Translations under genes and position numbers: made by a program | The notes under the pieces: model-generated | Told to the model about the DNA's origin: nothing | The model's database searches: none | Seen by the model: only the letters and a program-made list of their open reading frames with translations | Shown here: piece after piece, positions 22,000 to 31,995 of the stretch | Position numbering within the stretch: position 1 is the first letter of the stretch | How the letters are laid out: each line of letters begins with the position of its first letter | Origin: Rhynchopus sp. YZ270_cl-10 | Lineage: Eukaryota > Euglenozoa > Diplonemea > Diplonemida > Diplonemidae | NCBI GenBank assembly: GCA_964035575.1 | Contig: OZ037907.1 | Location: 124,001-188,000 of the forward strand | Direction: 5' to 3' | DNA length: 64,000 bases

Positions 22000-22330
22000 T
22001 CCTGGCGAAGCCACGGTACGCAACATTTCTAAAATGTTGGCATAAAATGGCACTTTCGTTGGTAATTATCGTCAGTTCCGTAAATTTTGCTTCCGTATTT
22101 TGCTAAAAAAACGAAAGTTTCTGGCGAAGCCACGGTACGCAACATTTCAAAAAAAAATCACGTAACTTTCACACATTTTTACTGGCAAACTATGTCATGG
22201 AAAAGGGTGGGTTGCAATCTTGCGCCGCAGGCGCACGGTACGCTACTTTTTTGCTTTCGCTACGCTGCGTGCTTCCTTTTCCTTCGGCGTTTGAGCAATT
22301 GAGTCGAGTTCTCTCACGGTGTGCCCTTGA
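22000..22330 (-). repeat. R1 dispersed repeat, inverted copy with doubled end
   Basis: Two TGGCGAAGCCACGGTACGCA ends (about 22000 and 22122) precede the GCGCCGCAGGCGCACGGTAC core. It is followed by CTTCCTTTTCCTTCGGCGTT. The doubled end also occurs in the inverted copy at 54675-54950. Confidence 0.65.
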
Positions 22331-22402
22331 GCCCCCTGAGTGTAGGAGGGACCCCCGTTTCTGGTATTTTTTTCTTGGGGGACCCAAAGAAAAAAATCCC
22401 CC

Positions 22403-22436
<34 letters not shown>

Positions 22437-22762
22437 GAATTCAACGGAAAAGGTGCCGCACCTTTTCCGTTACGTATACCTAGGACCCTGGTTCTAGTGG
22501 AAATTTTGTGGGTGAGGGTTGGGGTAACGTAAAAATGTTGGGAGTGGGTGCCCAAACCCTGAAACTTCACGCACATCTTCAGAATCCCCTTCCGGAGGGA
22601 CAGAATGTCACACGCTCGCAACACCCCTAAAATCGACAAAATGGATATCCCTCTTTCTCACACCGGGGTTGTTGCAACCGTTGCATAGAGGAAGGCACCC
22701 GTTTGGTTGCTTCTTATACAAGTCAGAGTAGCACGTATGGGGATTCTGCTGCAAGTACTCCT

Positions 22763-23023
22763 TCACCAACGAAGTGTGTGGATAAGTCCGACGCTTCGCG
22801 AAGGAAGGAGTACAACACTACCATTCAACGATTTAACAAAATCATTGAATGGACTGCTAAACACTGGGCCGGGTGCAGTGGCCGCCTCAGAGACCCTTGT
22901 CATCGACACCCCAACGCGGTTCCCTTTGCGGAAAATTTCAGCAGCTCGCTTCCATAACTTGTTCGCCAAGATCTTGCCAATCAGACGGCGTGTCGCGTCC
23001 TCCCACGTCATGTCGTCGGTCAT
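22763..23023 (-). pseudogene. Gene-like scrap, unrecognised
   Basis: The minus-strand frame begins MTDDMTWEDATRRLIGKILA and continues NKLWKRAAEIFRKGNRVGVS, with C/G-rich third positions unlike the flanking AT-rich repeats. It looks like part of a coding exon. No family recognised. It lies within H1 beside other decayed fragments. Confidence 0.3.
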
Positions 23024-23329
23024 CCTGATTGCCAGGTGCGAACATCAGCAACGCTGATCTTCGGGCGAAAGAGCTGCTTCGTCGTACGACGGTGGCAATG
23101 GCGTTATGCGGCCGCCACTACGAGGCGATTCGGCCGGTGGGGAAGGTGGACTTACCAGAGGAACAAATGATGTGTCGTCGGACTTGATGAAGAAAGCGAC
23201 GCTGAACCCTCCTTGGCCACCTGAGGATCCACGCGCGGAAAATGAGTATGTCCTGGACCACATCTTCTCCTTCGGATTTAAGAATTCCAACGCTCTGGAT
23301 GGGATACAGGACCAGCCGAAGTGGACACG

Positions 23330-23650
23330 GGGGATACTTTGGAGGCGCGCCAGAAGCGCTCTCGAGTGAAGGCAGCGGGACTCCCACGCCAGGCCCTGAC
23401 TTCCCTCACCAGCGATGGTCTCGCCCCGCATGGACCTGCAACGTTTGCCAAGCTTAAGGGCAAGCACCCTACGGCGCCCCTACCTTCTGTGCATGGGGGA
23501 CATGAAGAACCCCTCTGGCCCCGCCTACTTCACCACCAAAGAGGTCATGGCAGCAATCACCAGCATGCCGCGAGCCACTGCAGGTGGCCCGTCAAACCTG
23601 ACAGATTCACTCCTCCGCACCTTGTGTGTTGTGCAACCAAAAGCACACCC
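23330..23650 (+). pseudogene. Fossil fragment of a reverse-transcriptase-type retroelement
   Basis: Short stretches resemble the region just before the RT domain in some retroelements. One is LTSDGLAPHGPATFAKLKGK followed by HP. The other is ITSMPRATAGGPSNLTDSLL, the region with the G-G-P-S/D-x-L signature. Only about 300 bp is recognisable; the element is broken and old. The family cannot be assigned from so little, and a non-LTR element is the more likely source. The conserved polymerase core was not seen. Confidence 0.4.
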
Positions 23651-23877
23651 CTGGCACGCTTGCTGCCCTGGCGAATTTGCTGTCATCACTGGCAAAAAGG
23701 CAAGGCTCATCGATCGATCGCAACTTTCTTCGCTGTGCCAAGCTAGCCCTCATGAAGGTGTCATGAAGGCAAGCCTGGCGATGCGCTCACTCGGTGGATT
23801 GATTGGCATCAAAGGCACTGCAAAGTAAGACCACCTTGCATTGCGTCTCTTCGCATTGAGGCGCAACCTCAACATCG

Positions 23878-24285
23878 TCATCGTCCAGTCGGTGGGTAGG
23901 ACGGTGGAGAGGAGCGCCTAGCACATGACTGCAGCCAAACGGCTGCAGTCATGTGTGAGGGTGTGCCACGGTGGGCTCGGACTTCCGCCAGAACTTTGTC
24001 GACTTCATGTGCCTGATCCCCGTACTCTGCGGACGAAGTGGCATCAACGCATCCACCACAACTGGTTGTGCGGGAAGTATTCCTCAAAGAAATCCAGTCG
24101 TCAGCCTCTTCGTCACACAGCCCCCATGCCCAGTCGTCGTCTCCTTCCACGATCTCGTCATCCCAGAAAGCGACCTCCTCATCCTCCGCTTGGCGCAGTG
24201 GTGATGCCCGAACAAAGCGGTGCCGAAGGTGTCCCAGGGAGAGGGAAAAGAGTGGCTTTGGCGGGTTGTGGGGGGATATATACAC
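23878..24285 (-). pseudogene. Acidic gene-like scrap, unrecognised
   Basis: The open minus-strand frame has protein-like content in its middle (SPLRQAEDEEVAFWDDEIVE, GDDDWAWGLCDEEADDWISL). It has no ATG start, since it opens at a GTG in repeat sequence. A 13-base inverted pair TGACTGCAGCCAAAC / ggctgcagtca near 23925-23950 interrupts its end. Probably a captured exon fragment. Confidence 0.3.
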
Positions 24286-24305
24286 GTATAGAGGGAAAAA
24301 TGCGT

Positions 24306-24372
24306 GGGGATGTGCCTTTACGGACCTATACGGGCCTATACGGGCTTATACGCGCCTATACGAGCCTATACG
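24306..24372 (-). repeat. Degenerate 10-bp array at H1 right edge
   Basis: About six units of CCTATACGSG, then CGCGGGGTAAAAATCA. It is the inverted counterpart of 14378-14466. The next array starts about 27 bp outside this edge. Confidence 0.7.
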
Positions 24373-24412
24373 CGGGGTAAAAATCAAGTGGAAGATGGTC
24401 AAAACACAGTAA

Positions 24413-24757
24413 ACAGTACAGTACAGTACAGTACAGTACAGTACAGTACAGTACAGTACAGTACAGTACAGTACAGTACAGTACAGTACAGTACAGTACA
24501 GTACAGTACAGTACAGTACAGTACAGTACAGTACAGTACAGTACAGTACAGTACAGTACAGTACAGTACAGTACAGTACAGTACAGTACAGTACAGTACA
24601 GTACAGTACAGTACAGTACAGTACAGTACAGTACAGTACAGTACAGTACAGTACAGTACAGTACAGTACAGTACAGTACAGTACAGTACAGTACAGTACA
24701 GTACAGTACAGTACAGTACAGTACAGTACAGTACAGTACAGTACAGTACAGTACAGT
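24413..24757 (+). repeat. Tandem array (AGTAC)n, 5-bp unit, about 68 copies
   Basis: Pure 5-mer array entered through ACACAGTAAACAGTACAG. It shares its right flank (24758-24995) but not its left flank with the AGTAC array at 15987-16476. Confidence 0.9.
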
Positions 24758-24995
24758 CTGTAGGGGTTGAAAAAAAAATTTCCCCGAGAAAACCACTTTT
24801 TTGGGATAATTCAGCGCATTAGAAAATTTTGCGACCCCGCTCGGTTAGAACCGTGACTCTGTGTGACCCTTACCACCGTGAGAGTAAACACCAAAAAACG
24901 GGAAAAATAAAAATAAAAAGGGGTACCCCCTCCAAATTCCCCGTGGTTCGCCCGTATGTCTCCCGCGGTTGTACCGCGTACAACGGTTCACACCA
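24758..24995 (+). repeat. 238-bp flank shared by both AGTAC arrays, copy 2
   Basis: Same length and, as far as I can read, the same sequence as 16479-16716. Beyond GGTTCACACCA the two loci differ. Confidence 0.8.
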
Positions 24996-25029
24996 CTAGG
25001 GTTATTATTATTATTTTTTATCCCCGCTT

Positions 25030-25618
25030 GAGACCATGAATTTCACGCCCCTTCACAAAATCGTGAAGGAGGTGCGTGAATTTATTTTCCGGTATTTCAC
25101 GCTCAAAAAATAAATTCACGCTCAGAAAAATAAATTCACGCTCAGAAAAATAAATTCACGCTCAGAAAATCGTAGAACTGAACTCTCGAAAATTTTTTTG
25201 GAGGCCTTTGGAGGCCCAATTTTGCAATTAAAGCCAGAAAAGAGGCATTTTGAGCCATTCTGGGGGTCTCAAACGCATTTTTGAGTTAATTTTCTGTATC
25301 ACACAAACCACGGATTTACACGTTTTTTTTCCCAAATTTTCATCAAAAAATCCCAAATGAGACCTCAAAAACGTGCGAGGGCACCTGTGGAGAGTGAGTC
25401 CGACACGAACACAAGTGACTCATCGTCATCGTCTTCCTCATCTTCATCAGAAGTACAGCCGCGTAAGCGCCACAAACCCGCTGCACCAGTTCTGGCTCAA
25501 GGCGCTGTCCAGCGCTAAGAGTTCCACATCAAAAAACTGAATCAAAAATCATCATAAAAAGAACCACCCCACCCTCGTCTCTTTGTACGTGAAAACGGGT
25601 TGTGAAATTCATGGTCTC
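25030..25618. mobile_element. Element E: 17-bp inverted ends around a small open frame
   Basis: GAGACCATGAATTTCAC at 25030-25046 is the exact reverse complement of 25602-25618. Just inside the left end are three to four AAATAAATTCACGCTCAGAA units and CCGGTATTTCACGC, so the subterminal short-motif plan is present. The interior carries a 53-codon frame (25357-25518). No transposase. Classified as a non-autonomous inverted-repeat element, probably with a captured scrap. Confidence 0.6.
25357..25518 (+). CDS. 53-residue basic/serine-rich peptide inside element E
   Basis: ATG at 25357 and TAA at 25516-25518. The peptide reads MRPQKRARAPVESESDTNTS, then a run of about eleven serines, then EVQPRKRHKPAAPVLAQGAV. 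Two basic clusters (QKRAR and RKRHK) flank an acidic/serine spacer, as in the N-terminus of a nuclear protein. It may be a captured first exon rather than a working gene. No family recognised. The poly-Ser run is encoded by mixed TCA/TCG/TCC/TCT codons, which argues it was once under protein-level selection. Confidence 0.35.
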   Translation: MRPQKRARAPVESESDTNTSDSSSSSSSSSSEVQPRKRHKPAAPVLAQGAVQR

Positions 25619-25643
25619 ATTTGGAGATAAAATAATATATTTT

Positions 25644-25786
25644 CGTGAATTTATACCAGTATTTCACTTACAGGTGGAAACAGCCCTCGGGGAAGCATTT
25701 TTCCCCTCGGGCTTCGCCCTCGGGAAAAAATGCTTCCCCTCGGGCTGTTTCCACCTGTGCGTGAAATACTGGAAAATAAATTCACG
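25644..25786. repeat. Near-perfect 143-bp hairpin
   Basis: Arms of about 65 bp (from CGTGAATTTATACCAGTATT inward, and out to AATACTGGAAAATAAATTCA) meet at CTCGGGCTTCGCCCTCGGG. The outer arm sequence is the same GTGAATTTAT...CCGGTATTTCAC motif used inside element E next door, so the two are related. Non-coding. Confidence 0.75.
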
Positions 25787-25799
25787 ATAATAATATATA

Positions 25800-26530
25800 T
25801 TATTTGCAAAAAAGTGGTAGTGCATGGCACTAGCTTTTTTATTTTTTTGGAAATCTCAGGGACTACGCTGGCTTCGCCAGAAACTTTCGTTTTTAGAAAA
25901 ATACGTAAGTAAACTTTACGGAAACTGACGTTAATTACGAACGACAGCGCTACTTTATGGAAACATTTTTTAGAAATACCGTGGCTTCGCCTGTAACCTT
26001 TGGTTGCCGTGGTTCTTTTATAGATCTACTGAGGTTACTGATACGACAGCTGACACCCACTACGGCTTGTGGTTCACCCTCCCCACCCGCCTTTCACGAT
26101 TTTGTGCATCAGAGGGAGAAAGAGTCTCACCTTCTTGCACTGGCAGGGAGTCGCGCGCGCAGCGACCGCTTTTACGGGGGGAAAGCTCGGGACCTTTTTT
26201 TTTGCGGGTTTTTTTTGGCCTGCCCTACCAGTGCCCTACCTATTAAATTTTTTTTCAAAACTCAGCGACAGCACTGGGGTGGGGGTTTTTTTCCCGTTTT
26301 TTATTTTGGAATCATCTGAGTGTTTCTGGGTCAAAACTGGGGCGATGGTGCATTTTTTGGGTCCTCTAGGTGGTTTGGTATGGTCTTCGGGGACTTCTGC
26401 GGTTCTGAGAATCAAAATTGAAAAAATCGCATTCGTTAGGCTGTGACCGTCCCCCCTGTTTCACGCATTTGCCTTGATGTGCGTGTTGTGGGCGGCGGAA
26501 AAAATCAAAAACAATGTACGTGTACGTGTA
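25800..26530. other. Mosaic of repeat scraps, no gene
   Basis: GGCTTCGCCAGAAACTTTCG and ACCGTGGCTTCGCC phrases from R1 occur at 25868 and 25978. CTACCTATTAAATTT at 26234 recalls 18455. No supported coding. Confidence 0.4.
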
Positions 26531-26533
26531 CTG

Positions 26534-26912
26534 TGCTGTGTACTGTGTACTGTGTACTGTGTACTGTGTACTGTGTACTGTGTACTGTGTACTGTGTACT
26601 GTGTACTGTGTACTGTGTACTGTGTACTGTGTACTGTGTACTGTGTACTGTGTACTGTGTACTGTGTACTGTGTACTGTGTACTGTGTACTGTGTACTGT
26701 GTACTGTGTACTGTGTACTGTGTACTGTGTACTGTGTACTGTGTACTGTGTACTGTGTACTGTGTACTGTGTACTGTGTACTGTGTACTGTGTACTGTGT
26801 ACTGTGTACTGTGTACTGTGTACTGTGTACTGTGTACTGTGTACTGTGTACTGTGTACTGTGTACTGTGTACTGTGTACTGTGTACTGTGTACTGTGTAC
26901 TGTGTACTGTGT
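26534..26912 (-). repeat. Tandem array (TGTGTAC)n, 7-bp unit, about 54 copies
   Basis: Reverse complement of the AGTACAC unit. It is entered through GTACGTGTACGTGTACTGTG, where the unit is not yet fixed. Confidence 0.9.
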
Positions 26913-27109
26913 AGTTAACCCTATACACCCCAAGAGCCACTTTAATGGCTTTCGAAATGACGCCATGCTGTTAGACAGGTTCAACTCGTTTTTGTAAAAA
27001 CATTTTTTTTATGTGGAAAGAATTTGCACCGATCTTTCAAAAGAAGCAAGAGTCGAAAACTTTTATGCATCGGATATTACTTTCGGTGCTGGGGGCTGGG
27101 GTGCTACTT

Positions 27110-27215
27110 TCACAAAATACGTAAGTAAAATTTACGGAAACTGATGAGAATTACTAGCGACCGTGCCATTTTATGTCAACATTTTTATAAATGTTGCGTA
27201 CCGTGGCTTCGCCAG
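27110..27215 (+). repeat. R1-related end fragment
   Basis: AAATGTTGCGTACCGTGGCT with upstream ATTTACGGAAACTGA, as in the doubled-end copies at 22000 and 54700 but in the opposite orientation. Confidence 0.5.
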
Positions 27216-27635
27216 GAACTTGGGCGAACCTGTATAGGCCCCCTGCTCCTGAACAAATAATACAAAGTGTATCTTTGTGTCGCTTTTCTAGTCGACTGTC
27301 ACAGATCATCATCATAGGGGTGAGGTTCGGGTGCACGATTCTTTCGTGCCACACATTCTTGGATGATCACCCCTAGGAGATTGTCCGGCAGTTCGTTGGG
27401 AATCGGGTTATCCCTCTCCATTATGCGAAGGATGTCCTCGACTTGACATTACGTATGGGTAGCGTCAATTTTTTGGGGCTGTTGTGGGGTAGGAATTTTC
27501 CGCGCGCAGCGCGGAAATTTTTTTTCAAAACACATTTTCCGTTTCCCTTTTTTTTTTTTTGGACCTAGAACCCAGGGCTATCGGTAAGAGATATGAAATA
27601 TGATCGCCTTTTTTCGGATTTTTTTTTTTTTTTTT

Positions 27636-27763
27636 ACCAGGCCAAATATGATCAGAGATGCCCCGCCAACGTGCGGAGCCGAAAGCTCGGAATGGGTTTA
27701 CCAGGCCACATATGAACGGAGATGCCCCGCCAACGTGCGGAGCCGAAAGCTCGGAATGGGTTT
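27636..27763 (+). repeat. 64-bp tandem duplication
   Basis: Two adjacent copies of ACCAGGCCAMATATGA...GGGTTT, each with GATGCCCCGCCAACGTGCGG and GCCGAAAGCTCGGAATGGG. A third copy of the core lies at 34972-35020. Confidence 0.7.
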
Positions 27764-27779
27764 TTGCCGCTGTACACTG

Positions 27780-28365
27780 TAGTATACTACCTGAACTGAG
27801 TATGTGTATATGTCCGAGCCTCGACCAACACGGACATATGCACAGGGGGGCGTAGGTATTTGGTGTTGTTCATTTACCCTACCACTTTCCGCAATCGATC
27901 CGGAAATGCAATTGGGCTCAATTTCGGGTATTTTGGAGGTACCCTAAAATAGTGATTTTAAATAAAAACGCTAAAAAAGCTAGGAATTTGGGGGGCTTTT
28001 TTCGGGTCAAAAAAGAGGGGAAAAATAGTGAGGGGAGTTGGGTCCAGTCATAGGGGGTATAGCATATTTTTTGGAAAATTCTTCAAAAAAGCAAGGATTT
28101 TTGTTGAGCACAATGAAATTTTCAGAAAAATCCCAATTTTCGGCCAAATTTGGAGCAAATTATGGCCCACCCACCCCGATTTTGGGTCAAAAACCGACTT
28201 CATTTTTGCACAGGAGTGCCTACGATGTCGTAAACCAGAGGTCCTCTGGATGCATGCATTGATAAACACAACACTGGAAATTGCAAGGAACGAGTCTGCA
28301 TGTGCGTGTTCTCTAGCCACTACAGTCACAGGGTATGCACAAAATGACCGTATTGTGGCTGAAGT
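27780..28365. other. No supported gene
   Basis: AT-rich. TAGTGAGGGGAGTTGGGTCC and CAGTCATAGG near 28027-28055 recur at 56523-56551, so it is dispersed repeat. GAGGTACCCTAAA at 27935 is a further recurrent phrase. Confidence 0.4.
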
Positions 28366-28995
28366 TTGACTTGCGAAATTTCGCGAACATCTATTTCTGA
28401 GGTTTTCTTTGGATTCTTTGGGCCATTTTATGACCTACCACGCCCGATTTTGGGCGATAAAACAAAATTTTGTCAGGTCAAAAATCGCCTAGTACTTGTG
28501 AAAAGAATTGCTAAGGAAATGTGTAATATGCGTGTTTTTGTACACAAAAGTACGTTTTTGGGTGCTTCTGGAGGGTCAAAACACCAAAATGTTGCGTTTT
28601 TTTTGCACTTTTTGGTGCCCAAAAACCCAACTCAGGGGTCGAAATTTTCCCGAAAAAAAAAATTTTTTTTTTTCGATTTTTCGATTTTTTGACAAGGCGC
28701 TGGCCCATACAAAGTGCACTGGTGGTACAGAAAATGGCCGGGGAATAAACTCTAGATGCTCAAAACAGCCCAATTCATGCTTTTTTTGACTTTTTGGTCC
28801 CAGAAGGGTACATAGGGTGTAGTGAGCAGGCCTCAAAAACACTTGTGAAAAAATTTTGGGATTTTTTTTTTTTTGAGATTTTTCGATTTTTCGACAAGGC
28901 GCTGGCCCATACAAAATGCACTGGTGGTGCAGAAAATGGCTGGGGAATAAACTCTAGATGCTCAAAACAGCCCAATTCATGCTTTATTTGACTTT
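28366..28995. repeat. R2 dispersed repeat with local duplication
   Basis: GGGCCATTTTATGACCTACC plus GGTCAAAAATCGCC at 28420-28495 recurs at 41640-41715 and 57088-57160. GCTAAGGCGCTGGCCCATAC-type sequence, followed by ACTCTAGATGCTCAAAACAG, occurs twice here (28690-28785, 28895-28985). It occurs again at 32213-32290 and 41890-41965. Non-coding. Confidence 0.65.
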
Positions 28996-28999
28996 TTTT

Positions 29000-29787
29000 T
29001 TTTTTTTTTTTTTTTTTACTTGGTATTTACTCTCGTCTCTTTAGCGCTGCCGAAGCAGTGTGGCTGCTCTTTTTTTTGTTCTATCCAGAGTAAACCCGGG
29101 ACCGTGTCCCGGCTGGTGCCGTTTTTCACATCTAGGACGTGCGGGTTGCCGATATACGGAGGTCACCTCCCCGTTGTTGCCACACAGAGTTTACAGACAG
29201 CACACCTCCCCCTCAGGGTGTGGCAGCATCGTTTAGGACACTGGCCTGACGTCAAAAGGTGGAAGCCTGAAAAAAGGTTCCCGTGATCAGCTGATATGCT
29301 GGTCGGTGTGTTCGCTTGATGTTTTCTTTGTTTTTGGTATCCTCTTGTTGCTAGTAAGAGTAAAAGTAAAAGTAGATAAAAGTAAAAAGTTATGTTCCCT
29401 TCAATTTTTTTTTAATTTCTTACAATAGTTCTGTAACCTCTCTCTCTTTTACGGCAGGTAACCGGTTGAGGTGATACTTCCGGACTGAGGAAGGGCATTC
29501 TTTTACTTTTTTTATTTTGCCTGGACGGGGATGGGGGCGGCTTTGTCTAGATTGTTTTTATTTTGTAGTCTTTTGTTGGGTTAAGGGGATTGGCAGACAA
29601 CACTGAGGACCTCCTTGGGCCACAGCTGTTGGCGTTGTCTAGCTCTACCCGGCTGTACACGGTCGGCCTGAAAACAGGTCCGAATCTAGGCTATGTGAAC
29701 GAAATAAAAATAGCCAAAAAAGAAGGAGAAAGGGAAGAAGGGGGGGGGAGGGAGAGGGGAGAAAAAGTAAAAAGAAGTCTCTAAAGT
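29000..29787. other. No supported gene
   Basis: This is the 3' flank of the OTU-like gene. It holds a purine-rich tract (AGAAGGAGAAAGGGAAGAAG at about 29721-29765) and CTCTCTCTC/pyrimidine runs. An open plus-strand frame at 29020-29286 has no recognisable content. Confidence 0.4.
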
Positions 29788-31500
29788 CTATGCGGCGGAG
29801 CGAAGGCGCGTCTGCACAAGACTCCTCAGGCGATTGCACAGCGTCGACGCCTTCCTCAGCTCCTCCTGACTCAACATCGGCCTCACTGCAGTCCTCCACC
29901 GCCCACAGTACTCGAAAGCCTCCGCCGCCGTCATAGAGTCCCCGCCTTGGGAGCTGAAATGAGTGGTAGTGGGATAGAACAACCCCTCCCACTCATCAGC
30001 GGTCTCTGGAATAGGCAAGTCAAACCCGGGGCAGGGCGCTATGTCATTCCATACCGGCACAGGGTTCGGGAGGGCTGGTGGTGCGGATTGGTAGCCACTC
30101 TCCGATGGTGTGTCTGTGCTGGGGACCGAGGTTGCGCCAGGCAAGGGAACTGCGTGCTGGGACCCGCCAAGGAGGTCCGCGGAGTACGCACTGTCTTGCG
30201 AGGCGACGTGTGGCTGCTCACTCGTGTCAGCGTGAGAGTGAGCTGCCTCAGAGGACGTGTATACGGGGAGGGCTGGGGTGGTGTTTGAATAGCCACTCTC
30301 CGTATGGGTCCTTGATGGCTGCGCCTGCGACGTAGCGACCTGCGGAACAGCGTGAGGCTGCTCTCTCGTGCTGGTGGATGAGGGAACAGCCACATCAGAC
30401 GCGGGTACGGGGAGGGCTGCGTGGGTGTTGTAATAGCCACTCTCCGTATTTGTCTGATGCTGCTGAGACTCGTCCGATGCAGAGTGCGCCTGCGACGAAG
30501 TGCCAGGTTGGACAGGGGTCTGCACGACCTGGGGCGCGGAGGAGGTAGAGAGGGCTGGGGTGGTGTTTGAATAGCCACTCTCTACATCCATGGCATCCGT
30601 CGGAGCCTTACGCAACCGGGCACGAAGCTGGTCCCTGTTCTTCTTGATGGTAGCCCCACTCGTGGCCACGCGTTTATCCCGCTGCTCCTGCAACAAGTCA
30701 TTACTCTTGGGGTCCGCTGCTGGATGTGTGCGCGCAGTGACACCTGAGGAACTCGGTAAGCTGACAACCGCTGGAGCCCGTGGGCAGGAAGAGCAGCTGA
30801 GGGGACGACACTGCCGGCACGCCCAAGCCACGCACTCCCCGCACTGCCAGTGCTGCTCACTGCCGAGGACAGCAGACCCGCACACCTCACATTTCCCGAA
30901 ATCCTCTCTCGTTCCGTCCTGAGGGTAGTCCAGCATTGCCACGCGGGACACACAAGTGAGCGACGGCAGGCGCGGCGTCGGAGGCTGCATCAGGAAGTAC
31001 TGCCTCAGTTTCTCCGGGATGGTGACCGGCGTGAAGTGGCCCACCGTGCGGCCGTCGTGAGCCAGCGCAAACACATTCTGGTAATTCGTCGCACTCGAGG
31101 GGGTGAAGAGCGAAGGCTTATGACCACCCACAAACACCACCACCAGCGAGTTCAGAGCGCGTGCAAGGCCGGCAACGGTCACAGTGTCAGCCCAGGTATC
31201 CGATCGATCACACCCAGCGATGAGCATCCGCCGCGACCACACGGCGACATTCGGTTCAGCCCGTGCCGCCAGGTCCGCGTCTTGGACTACCTGTGCAACC
31301 GCAACCTGCCTCAGGGACCCCGCGTTCTTCCCGCTCAAGTGTGCCATAGCGTCGAAACAGCAGTCACCCACGGTGTAGCGGAAGTTCGCGGGAGTGGAGC
31401 ATCCGACGGCGGACAGCTGCACCGCTAGGGCAGGAGGGGAGTCACCCTCATGCAGCTTCTCATAGGCCGCAGCTGGGTCCTCGCAGGGAGCTACTTCCAC
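29788..31500 (-). CDS. OTU-like cysteine peptidase with CXXC zinc cluster and ESGY repeats; 5' end unresolved
   Basis: The frame is 570-571 codons, ending in TAG. Residues 43-55 (TVGDCCFDAMAHL) match the catalytic D-x-x-C-F/L block of OTU peptidases. TWADTVTVAGLARALN (102-117) followed by a beta-strand (LVVVFVGG) and GHFTPV (154-159, candidate catalytic His155) complete the OTU pattern. Residues 204-239 carry eight cysteines as four CXXC pairs, a treble-clef or IBR-like zinc cluster. Residues 300-500 hold four repeats around ESGY(S/Y/Q)NTTPALP. OTU enzymes are known to cleave ubiquitin or ubiquitin-like chains; that role is inferred. Oddity: the first in-frame ATG (residue 52) would delete the catalytic Asp/Cys. 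Upstream lies a GGGTACTTTTT repeat, so the true start is in a lost or spliced exon. Confidence 0.65.
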   Translation of the reverse strand: MEVAPCEDPAAAYEKLHEGDSPPALAVQLSAVGCSTPANFRYTVGDCCFDAMAHLSGKNAGSLRQVAVAQVVQDADLAARAEPNVAVWSRRMLIAGCDRSDTWADTVTVAGLARALNSLVVVFVGGHKPSLFTPSSATNYQNVFALAHDGRTVGHFTPVTIPEKLRQYFLMQPPTPRLPSLTCVSRVAMLDYPQDGTREDFGKCEVCGSAVLGSEQHWQCGECVAWACRQCRPLSCSSCPRAPAVVSLPSSSGVTARTHPAADPKSNDLLQEQRDKRVATSGATIKKNRDQLRARLRKAPTDAMDVESGYSNTTPALSTSSAPQVVQTPVQPGTSSQAHSASDESQQHQTNTESGYYNTHAALPVPASDVAVPSSTSTREQPHAVPQVATSQAQPSRTHTESGYSNTTPALPVYTSSEAAHSHADTSEQPHVASQDSAYSADLLGGSQHAVPLPGATSVPSTDTPSESGYQSAPPALPNPVPVWNDIAPCPGFDLPIPETADEWEGLFYPTTTHFSSQGGDSMTAAEAFEYCGRWRTAVRPMLSQEELRKASTLCNRLRSLVQTRLRSAA

Positions 31501-31849
31501 GACGACGGAAGACTGATGAACAGGGTTCTTTTTGGGTACTTTTTGGGTACTTTTTGGGTACTTTTTGGTCTCAGAAGGGTACCTAGGGTGTAGTGAACAG
31601 GCCTCAAAAACACTTGTGAAAAAAAAAAATTTTTTTTTTTTTTTGAGATTTTTCCAGGGAAATAGCTTGGTTTTCCTCCAAAATCAGGAATTATGCGAAA
31701 ACGAAATTTTTTTTCCGCCCGGTCGAAAGCGGTCGTTGCGCTTCGCGCAAGCCTCCCTGAGTGGAGAGGCGAAAGGTCAATTTGCGATAACCAAAAACGG
31801 AATGTAGTCCCTTATTACGGAGCTTGGTCTTGCACCTTACGTTCCACTA

Positions 31850-31995
31850 ACCGTATGGAAAAAAATAAATGGCGCCGCAGGCGAAAAAAAAATAGGGTAC
31901 GGTGTAAAAATGCTGGTTTACAACCACAGTCACTCAACAAACCCTTTTTTGCGGAGCAAAAAAGGAAAATGGCGCCGCAGGCAAAAAAAAATTAA
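31850..31995 (+). repeat. Dispersed GGCGCCGCAGGCG / GCGGAGC hairpin repeat, copy 2
   Basis: Matches 4620-4770 in order and spacing: ATGGCGCCGCAGGCG, GGGTACGGTGTAAAAAT, TTTTTTGCGGAGCAAAAAA, ATGGCGCCGCAGGC. Confidence 0.65.

Larger units (their letters stand above)
14364..24386. mobile_element. Candidate outer element H1, bounded by an inverted pair of 10-mer arrays
   Basis: The left edge TGATTTTTACCCCGCG (14364-14379) is an exact reverse complement of the right edge CGCGGGGTAAAAATCA (24371-24386). Just inside each edge is a degenerate 10-bp array: GGATAGGYCC on the left, CCTATACGSG on the right, the reverse complement with one base changed. That is the same plan as the smaller elements in this window (inverted ends plus a subterminal short motif). 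The 10-kb interior is a mosaic of arrays and repeats. Independent insertion of two related pieces in opposite orientation would also explain it. Confidence 0.4.
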
